A stretch of 64,000 bases of DNA, from the NCBI GenBank assembly GCA_018333515.1, contig JAGXSZ010000013.1, positions 25,251-89,250 on the forward strand, in the 5' to 3' direction. Every line of letters starts with the position of its first letter. Positions within the stretch are counted from its first letter, which is position 1. This DNA comes from Actinomycetota bacterium. Its GTDB lineage: Bacteria > Actinomycetota > Aquicultoria > Aquicultorales > Aquicultoraceae. Made by a program: the position numbers and the translations under genes. Shown in pieces: positions 23,700-31,517 of this stretch. Under the pieces are notes generated by a model, which ran no database searches, was not told where the DNA came from, and was given only the letters and a program-made list of their open reading frames with translations.

Positions 23700-23717
23700 C
23701 GTAACAACCGTAACAAC
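23700..23717 (+). repeat. Tandem GTAACAAC repeat upstream of tadA
   Basis: CGTAACAAC occurs twice in tandem (23700-23708, 23709-23717). It shares the GTAAC core with palindromes seen before several metabolic operons in this window. Confidence 0.4.
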
Positions 23718-23796
23718 GTCCCCTGCACATGTTCTTCAGTCAAAATCCTGCTAGAATACTCTTGTGGTCTATTTCTTATTTTCGAGGTTTGTTTAA

Positions 23797-24291
23797 GTGG
23801 TCGAATACGAGGCCGAAGATGCCGACATCACATATATGAGAATTGCGATAGCCGAGGGGGCGCGGGCGGCGGAGGCCGACGAGGTACCGGTCGGCGCGGT
23901 CGTGGTCTGCGACGGAACGGTCGTGGCGAGCGCGCGAAACGAGCGCGAAGGACGTGCCTCGGCGCTCGCGCACGCGGAGATTCTCGCTATAGAGGCGGCC
24001 TCGAAGAAACTCGGCCGTTGGCGCTTGAGCGATTGCACCATCTATGTGACGAAAGAGCCGTGCCCGATGTGCGCCGGCGCAATATTCCAGGCGCGGATGG
24101 CGCGTCTCGTCTACGGCCCGTCAGACCCCAAAAGCGGTGCGGCGGGAACGCTCTTCAACATAGTCGAAGACGAGCGTCTCAACTGGCGGCTTCCGGTCAC
24201 CAGGGGTATCTTGGAGGAAGAAAACATCAAGTTGCTTCAGGATTTTTTTAGAGAGAGGCGGCAGCGACCGGTTGGCGGCGCCGACGATTAG
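23797..24291 (+). CDS. tadA: tRNA-specific adenosine-34 deaminase
   Basis: 164 residues. It deaminates A34 to inosine in tRNA-Arg(ACG), allowing reading of CGU/CGC/CGA. The catalytic HAE (ALAHAEILAIEAASKKL), the PCxxC zinc motif (TKEPCPMCAGAIFQARM) and the tRNA-binding DPKSGAAGTLFNI are intact. The GTG start at 23797 has CGAGG about 8 bases upstream. An ATG at 23836 is possible but would trim the N-terminal helix. It lies in the conserved serS-tadA-SRP-dnaX neighbourhood. Confidence 0.95.
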   Translation: MVEYEAEDADITYMRIAIAEGARAAEADEVPVGAVVVCDGTVVASARNEREGRASALAHAEILAIEAASKKLGRWRLSDCTIYVTKEPCPMCAGAIFQARMARLVYGPSDPKSGAAGTLFNIVEDERLNWRLPVTRGILEEENIKLLQDFFRERRQRPVGGADD

Positions 24292-24392
24292 CCTAGTAGC
24301 CTGCCCTAGTTGCAGAGTCAGCCGGCATAAAAGTCGCCGCCGCTATCGAAGGAACCGCGACTATTTCGGGAGAAGGACAGCGCTGACAGACG

Positions 24393-24421
24393 TTGTTTTT
24401 GGGGGTATTAATTGATAATAT
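24393..24421 (+). promoter_or_regulatory. Promoter for tRNA-Ser(CGA)
   Basis: TTGTTT (24393-24398), 17-base spacer, TAATAT (24416-24421). Just downstream, GCCCTAAA and TTTAGGGC form an 8-bp inverted repeat in the leader. Confidence 0.55.
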
Positions 24422-24494
24422 TAGAAGGCGCTTTGGGCGTGCCCTAAAAGACAGAGCCAAACGGGGTGCTTTAGGGCGGCAAGAACCGAATATT

Positions 24495-24583
24495 GGAGGA
24501 GTCGCATAGTCCGGCCGAGTGCGGCGGTCTCGAAAACCGTTAGGCCCGCAAGGGCCTCGAGGGTTCGAATCCCTCCTCCTCCG
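24495..24583 (+). tRNA. tRNA-Ser(CGA)
   Basis: The acceptor is GGAGGAG/CTCCTCC, the anticodon stem GCGGT/ACCGT with loop CTCGAAA (anticodon CGA), with a long variable arm (GGCCCGCAAGGGCC) and T loop TTCGAAT. CCA is not encoded. Confidence 0.95.
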
Positions 24584-24584
24584 C

Positions 24585-24612
24585 AGAAAAAGCTCCCCGA
24601 GGAGCTTTTTCT
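24585..24612 (+). terminator. Terminator after tRNA-Ser(CGA)
   Basis: AGAAAAAGCTCC, loop CCGA, GGAGCTTTTTCT. A perfect 12-bp stem with a T-run. Confidence 0.9.
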
Positions 24613-24722
24613 AATTTTCTTGCTTCTCGCTTAAGTGAGGCTCGACGCAGATTTGGTCAAAAAGATGAAAATTAGGCGCCTGCGTGTTAAAATGCTAATG
24701 CTTGAAATTTAATATAGGTTTC

Positions 24723-24812
24723 GGAGGAGTCGCATAGTTCGGCCTAGTGCGCGCGACTGGAAATCGCGTTGGCGTTAATAGCGCCTCGAGGGTTCGAATC
24801 CCTCCTCCTCCG
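24723..24812 (+). tRNA. tRNA-Ser(GGA)
   Basis: The acceptor is GGAGGAG/CTCCTCC, the anticodon stem CGCGA/TCGCG with loop CTGGAAA (anticodon GGA), with a variable arm and T arm GAGGG-TTCGAAT-CCCTC. It is followed four bases later by the SRP RNA. No terminator separates them, so they may be co-transcribed. Confidence 0.95.
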
Positions 24813-24815
24813 CAT

Positions 24816-25084
24816 GACCGTGCTAGGTGGGGAGGTAGCGGTGCCCTGTATCCGCAATCCGCTATAGCGGGGCTGAATTCCTGCTCCAGGCTCCCCGGTT
24901 GTGAGGTCGGTTGTTGCGCAAGTGGTGTTGAGGGCTGGGTCCCGCGCAACGGAAACTCGTGAACCCCGTCAGGTCCGGGAGGAAGCAGCGGTAAGCGATA
25001 TTTTCCGTGTGCCGCGGGGAAGCCTGGCCGGAGCCGGCTACGCGGCAACGCTTGGGGCCGGATGTCAAAAGCAGGTGCACGGTC
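24816..25084 (+). ncRNA. ffs: Signal recognition particle RNA (long, Gram-positive type)
   Basis: About 269 nt. The ends pair (GACCGTGC at 24816 with GCACGGTC at 25077). The 5' Alu-like part carries GGTGGGGAGGTAGCGGTGCC. The universally conserved domain IV loop is present as GTCAGGTCCGGGAGGAAGCA at 24968. The large size with Alu domain matches the Bacillus/Actinobacteria-style 6S-L form rather than the 4.5S RNA of proteobacteria. It targets ribosomes making membrane proteins together with Ffh. The position directly before dnaX is the same as in Bacillus subtilis (scr-dnaX). Confidence 0.93.
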
Positions 25085-25103
25085 ATCTTGTTTCAAGCAT
25101 TGA

Positions 25104-25131
25104 GAAAGGCGCTCAATAGGGCGCTTTTTTC
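25104..25131 (+). terminator. Terminator after SRP RNA
   Basis: GAAAGGCGC, short loop, GGGCGCTTTTTTC. The stem has one bulged base and is followed by six T, twenty bases after the SRP RNA end. Confidence 0.8.
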
Positions 25132-25277
25132 TATTCATGCCCGCGAATTTCTCGGCATGCGAAACCTCGATTCCGGCCTCGTCGGGCGTTGCCGACAGCG
25201 GCAGCTTCTTTGACTTGACCGGTCAAATCTGCTACGTTTTGTTTAATCATTTAAGCGGCTACGACCGGAGGCTTACC

Positions 25278-27008
25278 TTGTCTTACGTTTCACTCTATCG
25301 GAAATGGCGGCCTCAGACCTTCGACGAGATAGCAGGTCAATCCCACATAACTCAAACGCTTCAGAACGCGATCGATAAAGGGCGCATCTCGCACGCGTAC
25401 CTCTTTTGCGGACCGCGCGGAACCGGAAAGACGACGACCGCCCGCGCGTTGGCGAAGGCCATAAATTGCGTCGAGGGGCCTACATCGAACTCGTGTAATA
25501 AGTGCGAATCGTGCCGGTCGATTGATGACGGCAGCTCCATCGACGTGCTCGAACTCGACGCCGCCTCTAACCGCCGGGTCGAGGAGATACGCGACCTCCT
25601 CGAGAAGATCCCATACAGCGCGAGCGGCGGAAACAAAAAGGTCTATATAATCGACGAGGTCCACATGCTGACCACCGAGTCGTTCAACACGCTCTTGAAG
25701 ACGCTCGAAGAGCCGCCGGAGCATGTCATCTTCGTGCTGGCCACGACCGAGCCGCACAAGGTAATCCCGACGATACTCTCGCGGTGCCAGCGGTTCGACT
25801 TTAGACGAATTTCCCCGCCCGACATCGAGGCGCGGCTCGCGCACGTAGCCGAGGCCGAAGGGATCCCGATAGAGACGGCCGCCCTGTCGCTAATCTCGCA
25901 CCATGCCCAAGGGGCGCTTCGTGACGCGCTAGGCGCACTAGAGCAGCTCGGCTCCTATACTAACGAAAAGATAACCAGCGCCGATGTTATCGCGCTGCTC
26001 GGGCTGACCGATAGTGAACTTCTCTTCGATTTCACCGACTTACTGGGCAAGGATGACCTTGCCGGAGGCCTTCTCTTCATAGACGAGCTGGTCGCCAAAG
26101 GAGTCGATTTGCGCCGGTTTATCCAAGACCTTCTCGGGCATTTGCGCAACGTCTTTCTAAGGCAGAGCGTCCGGGATATGCGGCAGGCCGGCGTTCCCGA
26201 CGACCTTAAAGAGCGGCTTTCGGCTCAAGCTGCCCAAATCGAGCCGCGGACACTCACCTTTTACATACAGACACTCAATGATATCTACGGACAATCGAGA
26301 TGGTCCACCGACCTGCGCCTTCTATTTGAAATAGCCCTGTTTAAGCTCGCCAAGAGCGAGACGGACGCCTCTTTCGAAGGGATACTCCGCCGCCTGGAGC
26401 GCCTCGAGAGTGCGGCGCTCAACGGTGCTCTGTCGGCGGCGCAGGCGGCGCCGGCAAGCACGCCGAAGAGACCGGCACGAGCAAGCACGCCGAAGAATAG
26501 GGATGAAGCGGCGCCGACGGTACCGGTCGCGCCGGTCGCGCCGGCACCGACGCGGAAGACGGAGGCGGGCACACCGGCGCCGCCGGCGGCAGGCGGCGGT
26601 GACTTCGACATCGAGTCGGTTCGCCGGGCGTGGCCGCAGGTTCTCAAATTCGTCAAGGAGAAGAAACCGTCGCGCTACAACTTTTTCGCCGCCGGAAAAC
26701 CGGTGCGACTCGAGGACGGCGTGCTGGTTCTCGCGCTCAAGAAAAGCGACAAAGAGTTTGTCGAGACGCCGGAGAACATCCAGCTATTGCGCAATACCCT
26801 TAAACTGGTGGCCGGTTATGACATCCCGATTCAATGCGAACTCGCCAACGGCGCGCCCAAGACCGTCGCGGTCACCGAGGGCGATGGGGCAGCGGACGAT
26901 ATGCTCGCGCCGGATGATTACATAAAATTGGTTCAGGATACGTTTGGTGCTAAGATAGTCGAAGATATTTCCGTCAAAGAGACAGAGAGTCAGGGGGAAC
27001 AATCGTGA
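25278..27008 (+). CDS. dnaX: DNA polymerase III subunit gamma/tau
   Basis: The clamp-loader ATPase, 576 residues from the TTG at 25278. That start gives the standard N-terminus SYVSLYRKWRPQTFDEIAGQ and has GGAGG seven bases upstream, so the longer upstream frame is rejected. Walker A is CGPRGTGKTTTARALAKAINC. The zinc module is C-x8-C-x2-C-x2-C (CVEGPTSNSCNKCESC). Walker B is VYIIDEVHML and sensor 1 is LATTEPHK. After the AAA+ and collar domains a low-complexity Ala/Pro/Thr linker (about 375-435) leads to a tau-like C-terminal domain (DIESVRRAWPQVLKFVKEKKPSRYNFF). Whether a shorter gamma form is made by frameshifting was not evident. Confidence 0.95.
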   Translation: MSYVSLYRKWRPQTFDEIAGQSHITQTLQNAIDKGRISHAYLFCGPRGTGKTTTARALAKAINCVEGPTSNSCNKCESCRSIDDGSSIDVLELDAASNRRVEEIRDLLEKIPYSASGGNKKVYIIDEVHMLTTESFNTLLKTLEEPPEHVIFVLATTEPHKVIPTILSRCQRFDFRRISPPDIEARLAHVAEAEGIPIETAALSLISHHAQGALRDALGALEQLGSYTNEKITSADVIALLGLTDSELLFDFTDLLGKDDLAGGLLFIDELVAKGVDLRRFIQDLLGHLRNVFLRQSVRDMRQAGVPDDLKERLSAQAAQIEPRTLTFYIQTLNDIYGQSRWSTDLRLLFEIALFKLAKSETDASFEGILRRLERLESAALNGALSAAQAAPASTPKRPARASTPKNRDEAAPTVPVAPVAPAPTRKTEAGTPAPPAAGGGDFDIESVRRAWPQVLKFVKEKKPSRYNFFAAGKPVRLEDGVLVLALKKSDKEFVETPENIQLLRNTLKLVAGYDIPIQCELANGAPKTVAVTEGDGAADDMLAPDDYIKLVQDTFGAKIVEDISVKETESQGEQS

Positions 27009-27337
27009 AGGGCCAGTACGGAAACATGATGAAACAAGTACAGAAGATGCAGGCCGATATGGCGCGTGTCGAGCAAGAGCTAAACGAAACCAACATCGAG
27101 GCAAGCGCAGGCGGCGGGGCCGTCAAGGCGGTCGTCACCGGCAAGCAGCAAATCGTTGAGATAAAAATAGACCCGTCGGTAGTCGACCCGGAAGACGTCG
27201 AAATACTCGAGGATATGGTGGTAGCCGCCGTAAGCGAAGCGCTCCGTCAATCACAGGAACTCGCGCAGAGCAAACTCGCGGCGGTGACCGGGCCGCTCGC
27301 CGGAGGTCTGGGCGGCCTGGGTCTACCCGGCTTCTAG
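27005..27337 (+). CDS. YbaB/EbfC nucleoid-associated protein
   Basis: 110 residues. A small dimeric DNA-binding protein associated with RecR-linked repair and nucleoid structure. The first half is a helix (MMKQVQKMQADMARVEQELNETNIEASAGGG), then VKAVVTGKQQIVEIKIDPSVVDPEDVEILEDMVVAAV, which is the family core. The Gly/Leu-rich tail is also typical. The GTG start overlaps the dnaX stop by four bases. It is the usual middle gene of dnaX-ybaB-recR. Confidence 0.95.
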   Translation: MKGQYGNMMKQVQKMQADMARVEQELNETNIEASAGGGAVKAVVTGKQQIVEIKIDPSVVDPEDVEILEDMVVAAVSEALRQSQELAQSKLAAVTGPLAGGLGGLGLPGF

Positions 27338-27406
27338 CCCCACATATTTTATTACCAAATCAGGTATAATCAAGGGCAGCGCGAGTGTCGCGCACGCGCA
27401 TTTTCC

Positions 27407-27439
27407 AGCTTTCGGCTGTAATGCAAACAGCCGAAAGCT
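27407..27439. repeat. 13-bp perfect hairpin in the ybaB-recR gap
   Basis: AGCTTTCGGCTGT, loop AATGCAA, ACAGCCGAAAGCT. There is no adjacent T-run, so it is not a classical terminator. It may stabilise mRNA ends or be a dispersed palindrome. Confidence 0.5.
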
Positions 27440-27465
27440 AAAAGAAAGCAAGGTGGATTTTAAAT

Positions 27466-28065
27466 ATGGCATATTATGCCGGTCCGGTTGCGATGCTCAT
27501 CGATGAATTCGCAAAGCTTCCGGGTATAGGCCCGAAGACCGCGCAAAGGCTCACCTTTCATATTCTCAAGTCGCCGCCGGCGGACGCCAAGAAGCTGGCC
27601 AGGGCGATAGATGAGGTCAAGGATAAGATAAGCTTTTGTGAGGAGTGTTTTAATGTAACCGACCAGGTTCGCTGTGAATTCTGCCGCGACGCCAATCGCG
27701 ACCAGGAGGCGATCTGTGTCATCGAGGAACCGAGAGATATAGTGGCCCTGGAGAAGACCGGGGAGTTCAGGGGTCTTTATCATGTGTTGCAAGGCGCTAT
27801 CTCTCCGATAGACGGTATCGGCCCGGATGATATTCGGGTGCGCGAGTTGCTCAAGCGACTCGGGGGAAAAGAGATAAAAGAAGTAGTAATCGCCACCAAT
27901 CCCAACATCGAAGGCGAAGCCACAGCCATGTACCTCGCTCGACTCATCAAACCATTGGGTATTACCGTTACCCGCATCGCGAGCGGCTTGCCGGTCGGCG
28001 GCGACCTCGAGTACGCTGATGAGGTTACCTTGGGCCGGGCTCTTGAAGGTAGACGCGAAATGTAG
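27466..28065 (+). CDS. recR: Recombination mediator protein RecR
   Basis: 199 residues, the usual length. It loads RecA with RecF/RecO at gaps. The domains are a helix-hairpin-helix ([18 protein letters not shown]), a C4 zinc finger ([16 protein letters not shown]), a Toprim domain ([29 protein letters not shown]) and a Walker-B-like C-terminal segment. The ATG has AAGGTGG ten bases upstream. It completes the dnaX-ybaB-recR group. Confidence 0.96.
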   Translation: MAYYAGPVAMLIDEFAKLPGIGPKTAQRLTFHILKSPPADAKKLARAIDEVKDKISFCEECFNVTDQVRCEFCRDANRDQEAICVIEEPRDIVALEKTGEFRGLYHVLQGAISPIDGIGPDDIRVRELLKRLGGKEIKEVVIATNPNIEGEATAMYLARLIKPLGITVTRIASGLPVGGDLEYADEVTLGRALEGRREM

Positions 28066-28170
28066 TTTACTTCAAATGGGAGAAATTTCCAGCTATGTCT
28101 CTAGCCGGAACACGCGACCCAAGGTATAAAGTGTTACTATTTCGGTTACTTACCGTGTGTATAGCATCAA

Positions 28171-28225
28171 TTGTGACAAACATGTAACAAACATGTTGAC
28201 AGGCTGACGTGTCGACCATTAGAAT
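28171..28225 (+). promoter_or_regulatory. porGDAB promoter with overlapping 11-bp direct repeats
   Basis: TTGACA (28196-28201), 18-base spacer, TAGAAT (28220-28225). Upstream and into the -35 lie tandem copies of TGTRACAAACA (28173-28183, 28184-28194), then TGTTGACA. The spacing of one helical turn suggests an activator or repressor array. TTGTGACA-AACA-TGTAACAA (28171-28190) is also an inverted repeat. It resembles a Rex site but is two bases too long. Confidence 0.6.
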
Positions 28226-28312
28226 TCTTCTAATTGCCTTATAAGCAACCGTTCCGCTTTGTAAGCGATAGAGGAACACATTTGACAAGTCTCAAATTTT
28301 TCGGAGGTGACA

Positions 28313-28891
28313 ATGGCAGAGGTAAAACTTACTGAGATTCGCTGGCACGCGCGCGGCGGCCAAGGCGCCGTTACGGCGGCAAAGCTTCTGGCTGAGACCG
28401 CGCTCTCGCAGGGCCGGTATTTTCAGGCGTTTCCGGAGTACGGCCCGGAGAGGATGGGCGCTCCGATTCAAGCGTTCACGAGAATCAGCAGCGAACCGAT
28501 CCATATTCGCAGCAGTATCGCGAACCCGGAGATCGTTGTCGTGCTCGACCCCACGCTATTAAAGGCGGTCGATGTTACGTCGGGCATGCACACAGACGGC
28601 GTCTTAATCGTCAATACCGATGATGAGCCGAAAGCGATTCGCAAAGCGATGGGCCTCAAAGGTCGCACGATATTTACGGTCAATGCGACTAGAATCGCGC
28701 AGGAGACGATAGGGCGGCCGATTCCGAACACGCCTATGATGGGCGCGCTCGTCCGGGCGACCGACATGATGCCGATAGAAAACCTCACCGACTATGTCCG
28801 CAAATCCTTCGGCAAGAAATTTTCCGACGAGATTATCGAGGGCAACGTGCGCGCGGTCGAGCGTGCTTATGCGGAGGTGAAAGCGGAGTGA
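28313..28891 (+). CDS. porG: 2-oxoacid:ferredoxin oxidoreductase, gamma subunit
   Basis: 192 residues. It is part of pyruvate (or related 2-oxoacid) synthase, which interconverts pyruvate with acetyl-CoA, CO2 and reduced ferredoxin. The family pattern includes IRWHARGGQGAVTAAKLLAE, FPEYGPERMGAPIQAFTRIS, IVVVLDPTLL and MMGALVRAT. The ATG at 28313 is chosen because GGAGG at 28303-28307 is then six bases away. It is the first gene of a four-gene operon in the order gamma, delta, alpha, beta, which is the archaeal/Thermotoga-style heterotetramer rather than the single-chain bacterial enzyme. Confidence 0.93.
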   Translation: MAEVKLTEIRWHARGGQGAVTAAKLLAETALSQGRYFQAFPEYGPERMGAPIQAFTRISSEPIHIRSSIANPEIVVVLDPTLLKAVDVTSGMHTDGVLIVNTDDEPKAIRKAMGLKGRTIFTVNATRIAQETIGRPIPNTPMMGALVRATDMMPIENLTDYVRKSFGKKFSDEIIEGNVRAVERAYAEVKAE

Positions 28892-29196
28892 AATGGAATA
28901 TAAAAGACGCCGAGCACTGGGGTTGGAAGAAATATCCCGAGGGCGCACTCATTCTTGAGGGCGGCAACGCCGCGTATTATAAGACCGGCGGCTGGCGCAC
29001 CGACAAGCCCGCGTGGGATGAGGAGAAATGTACCCAGTGCTTGATTTGCTGGATAAGCTGCCCCGACTCATCGATTATCGTAAAAGACGAGAAGTGGGAT
29101 AGCTTCGATTACGACCACTGCAAGGGATGCGGCATCTGCGCGAAAGTTTGCCCGGCCGACGCTATCTCTATGCATCCCGAAGGAGGCGAGGAATAA
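28888..29196 (+). CDS. porD: 2-oxoacid:ferredoxin oxidoreductase, delta (ferredoxin-like) subunit
   Basis: 102 residues. Two 4Fe-4S motifs, CTQCLICWISCPD and CKGCGICAKVCPADAI, carry electrons from the TPP site to ferredoxin. The GTG start overlaps the porG stop, with GGAGGTGAAAGCGGA upstream. The N-terminal portion (EHWGWKKYPEGALILEGGNAAYYKTGGWR) matches pyruvate-type delta subunits. Confidence 0.94.
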   Translation: MKWNIKDAEHWGWKKYPEGALILEGGNAAYYKTGGWRTDKPAWDEEKCTQCLICWISCPDSSIIVKDEKWDSFDYDHCKGCGICAKVCPADAISMHPEGGEE

Positions 29197-30401
29197 TGGC
29201 AAAGACGGCTACTAAGCAAAAAATTGTTGCGATGACCGGTAACGCGGGCTGCGCGTTCGCGATGAAACAGATAAACCCGGATGTCGTCGCGGCGTATCCG
29301 ATTACACCGCAGACGACGATTGTCGAGGAGTTCGCGAACTACGTGGCCAATGGCGTTGTGGATACCGAATATGTCAATGTCGAGTCGGAGCATAGCGCGA
29401 TGAGCGCCTGTATCGGCGCTTCCGCCGCCGGGGCTCGAGTTATGACCAGCACCTCGTCCCAGGGCCTCGCGCTCATGTGGGAAGAGCTTTCTATTGCGTC
29501 GGCGCTCAGGTTGCCGATTGTCATGCAGACCGTAAACCGGGCGCTCTCCGGCCCGATAAACATCCACTGCGACCACTCGGACTCGATGGGCGCGCGTGAT
29601 ATGGGTTGGATACATCTCTTCGCCGAGACGGCGCAAGAGGCCTACGATAACACGATTATGGCCATCAAAATAGCCGAGCACAAGAATGTGCGGTTGCCGG
29701 TTATGTCGATGCACGACGGTTTTATTACCAGCCATGCGATAGACCGTTTCGAGGTTTTGGACGATGCCGACGTAAAGAAGTTTGTCGGCGATTACAAACC
29801 GAAGCACTCGCTTCTATATGATCCGAACGAGCCCGTGACCTTTGGCCCGTTCGCGATGCCGGCCTTCTACTACGAGCAGAGAAAACAACTGCGTGTCGCG
29901 CTCGACGGCTCAAAAGATATCGTCATGAAGGTCACCGACGACTTCGCGAAACTATCCGGCAGGCAATATGGCCTCTTCGAAGAGTACAGGCTAGACGATG
30001 CCGACGTCGCCGTCGTGGTTCTCGGCTCGACCGCCGGAACCGCCCGCTATACCATCGACGCGATGCGCGCGCAGGGCGTCAAGGTCGGCATGCTTAAGCT
30101 GCGGGTCTTCAGGCCGTTCCCGGCGGCGGAGCTTGCGGAGGCGCTCGGAAAGATCAAAGCGGTCGGCGTTATGGACCGCTCCGATACGGCGGGTTCGCTC
30201 GGCGGGCCGGTCTACACAGAGATAAAAGCGGCGCTCTACAACAGCAAGCTGCGACCGGCTATTCAGGGATACGTCTACGGTCTAGGCGGCAGGGATACCG
30301 GACCGGATCAAATCGAGACGGTCGTAAATGACCTTGTCAAAGTAGTCAAGGGCGAAGAATCGCCGCGTGAGGCCGTTACATTACTTGGAGTAAAGGAGTA
30401 G
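29196..30401 (+). CDS. porA: 2-oxoacid:ferredoxin oxidoreductase, alpha subunit
   Basis: 401 residues. The pyrimidine-binding/transketolase-like half of the enzyme. The start is the ATG at 29196 with AAGGAGGCGAGG upstream, overlapping the porD stop by one base. Recognisable blocks are GNAGCAFAMKQINPDVVAAYPITPQTTIVEEFANYV, ESEHSAMSACIGASAAGARVMTSTSSQGL and the Rossmann-like C-terminal third (AVVVLGSTAGTARYTIDAMR). Pyruvate is the likely substrate given its CODH/ACS context, but 2-ketoisovalerate-type enzymes share the architecture. Confidence 0.94.
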   Translation: MAKTATKQKIVAMTGNAGCAFAMKQINPDVVAAYPITPQTTIVEEFANYVANGVVDTEYVNVESEHSAMSACIGASAAGARVMTSTSSQGLALMWEELSIASALRLPIVMQTVNRALSGPINIHCDHSDSMGARDMGWIHLFAETAQEAYDNTIMAIKIAEHKNVRLPVMSMHDGFITSHAIDRFEVLDDADVKKFVGDYKPKHSLLYDPNEPVTFGPFAMPAFYYEQRKQLRVALDGSKDIVMKVTDDFAKLSGRQYGLFEEYRLDDADVAVVVLGSTAGTARYTIDAMRAQGVKVGMLKLRVFRPFPAAELAEALGKIKAVGVMDRSDTAGSLGGPVYTEIKAALYNSKLRPAIQGYVYGLGGRDTGPDQIETVVNDLVKVVKGEESPREAVTLLGVKE

Positions 30402-30408
30402 GAGGCAG

Positions 30409-31332
30409 ATGGCAACGATTAAAGAGCTTAGCAGGAAACCCGAGCTTCTAACCGGCGGCCACAGGCTGTGCGCCGGTTGCGGTGCCTCTGTCGCGGTTCG
30501 CCAGGTGTTGCTTGGTGCGAATGACCAAGTTATCGGCGGTATAGCAACGGGTTGCTTGGAGGTCTCGACAACGCCGTACCCGTTTTCGGCGTGGAAGATA
30601 CCATTTATCCATAATGCGTTTGAGAACGCCGCGGCCACTATCAGCGGCGTCGAGTCGGCGTACAACGCGCTCAAGCGCAAGGGCAAGATCGAAAAAGAGA
30701 TGAAGTTCGTCGCGTTCGGCGGCGACGGCGGCACCTACGACATCGGCTTGCAGTCGCTCTCCGGGGCGATGGAGCGCGGCCATAATATGGTCTATGTCTG
30801 CTATGATAACGGTGCGTACATGAACACCGGTATCCAGCGGTCGAGTTCGACCCCGTTCGGCGCGTCGACGACGACCTCGCCGGCGGGCAAAGTTCGCCCG
30901 GGCAAGCCGCAACAGAGAAAAGACTTGGCGCAGATCATGGCGGCGCACAACATCCCGTATGTCGCGCAGGCCTCGATAAGCCATTGGAAAGACCTCGTCA
31001 AGAAGGCCGAGAAAGCATTTTCAGTCGAAGGCCCGGCGTTCTTGAATATTATGGCGCCGTGCCCGCGCGGCTGGAGGACACCGAACGAAATCACCATCGA
31101 GATTGCGAAAATATCGGTGCAGACCGGTTATTGGCCGCTCTACGAGGTCGAAGACGGCGAGTGGAAGCTCAACTTCAAGCCGAAGGCGCTCAAACCCATC
31201 ACCGACTTCTTGAAACCGCAAGGGCGTTTTCGCCACCTCTTCAAGCCGGGCAACGAGCACCTGCTTGAGACGTTCCAGGTCGAGATAGACAAGAACTGGA
31301 GCCGGCTTAAGAAACGCTGCGGCGTGGAGTAA
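30409..31332 (+). CDS. porB: 2-oxoacid:ferredoxin oxidoreductase, beta (TPP-binding) subunit
   Basis: 307 residues. It binds thiamine diphosphate and an iron-sulfur cluster. Cluster Cys are in RLCAGCGASVAVRQ and further Cys (TGCLEVSTT, APCPRGW). The TPP/Mg motif is GGDGGTYDIGLQSLSGAMERGHNMVYVCYDNGAYMNTG. It follows porA by seven bases, with AGGAGG before ATG. With AcsB output it would let the cell fix CO2 into pyruvate. Confidence 0.95.
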   Translation: MATIKELSRKPELLTGGHRLCAGCGASVAVRQVLLGANDQVIGGIATGCLEVSTTPYPFSAWKIPFIHNAFENAAATISGVESAYNALKRKGKIEKEMKFVAFGGDGGTYDIGLQSLSGAMERGHNMVYVCYDNGAYMNTGIQRSSSTPFGASTTTSPAGKVRPGKPQQRKDLAQIMAAHNIPYVAQASISHWKDLVKKAEKAFSVEGPAFLNIMAPCPRGWRTPNEITIEIAKISVQTGYWPLYEVEDGEWKLNFKPKALKPITDFLKPQGRFRHLFKPGNEHLLETFQVEIDKNWSRLKKRCGVE

Positions 31333-31335
31333 TTC

Positions 31336-31360
31336 GTAGCTCAGGGCTTTAGCCCTGATT
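31336..31360 (+). repeat. 25-bp dispersed palindrome copy 1 (also porB terminator)
   Basis: GTAGCTCAGGGCTTTAGCCCTGATT forms a TCAGGGCT/AGCCCTGA hairpin followed by TTTT, so it probably ends the por operon. A copy identical at 23 of 25 positions lies on the other strand at 45561-45585. Confidence 0.7.
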
Positions 31361-31385
31361 TTAGAAGGAGTATAATAGAAGCCGA

Positions 31386-31416
31386 ATTAGAGGCCGAGTT
31401 TGACTCGGCCTCTAAT
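31386..31416. repeat. 13-bp perfect stem-loop downstream of porB
   Basis: ATTAGAGGCCGAG, loop TTTGA, CTCGGCCTCTAAT. There is no T-run. It stands 26 bases after the first hairpin, so it could reinforce termination or be an independent repeat. Confidence 0.55.
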
Positions 31417-31517
31417 GATATGGGTAGAATTAAAAGTCACGGAAAAGTCATGGTTGCGCAATACGCCGACCCTTAAAGCGTAGTCGTCCGATTTATCGGG
31501 CGAAAGAGGTGTCTTTG

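Noticed and set aside
25137..25277. Upstream extension of dnaX
   Set aside because: The frame is open to 25137, but the added residues do not belong to the family, overlap the terminator region after the SRP RNA, and the TTG at 25278 has a well-spaced GGAGG.
28171..28190. Rex (NADH-sensing) operator before porG
   Set aside because: TTGTGA and TAACAA are separated by eight bases rather than six, and the inner positions do not match. It is kept only as an inverted/direct repeat.
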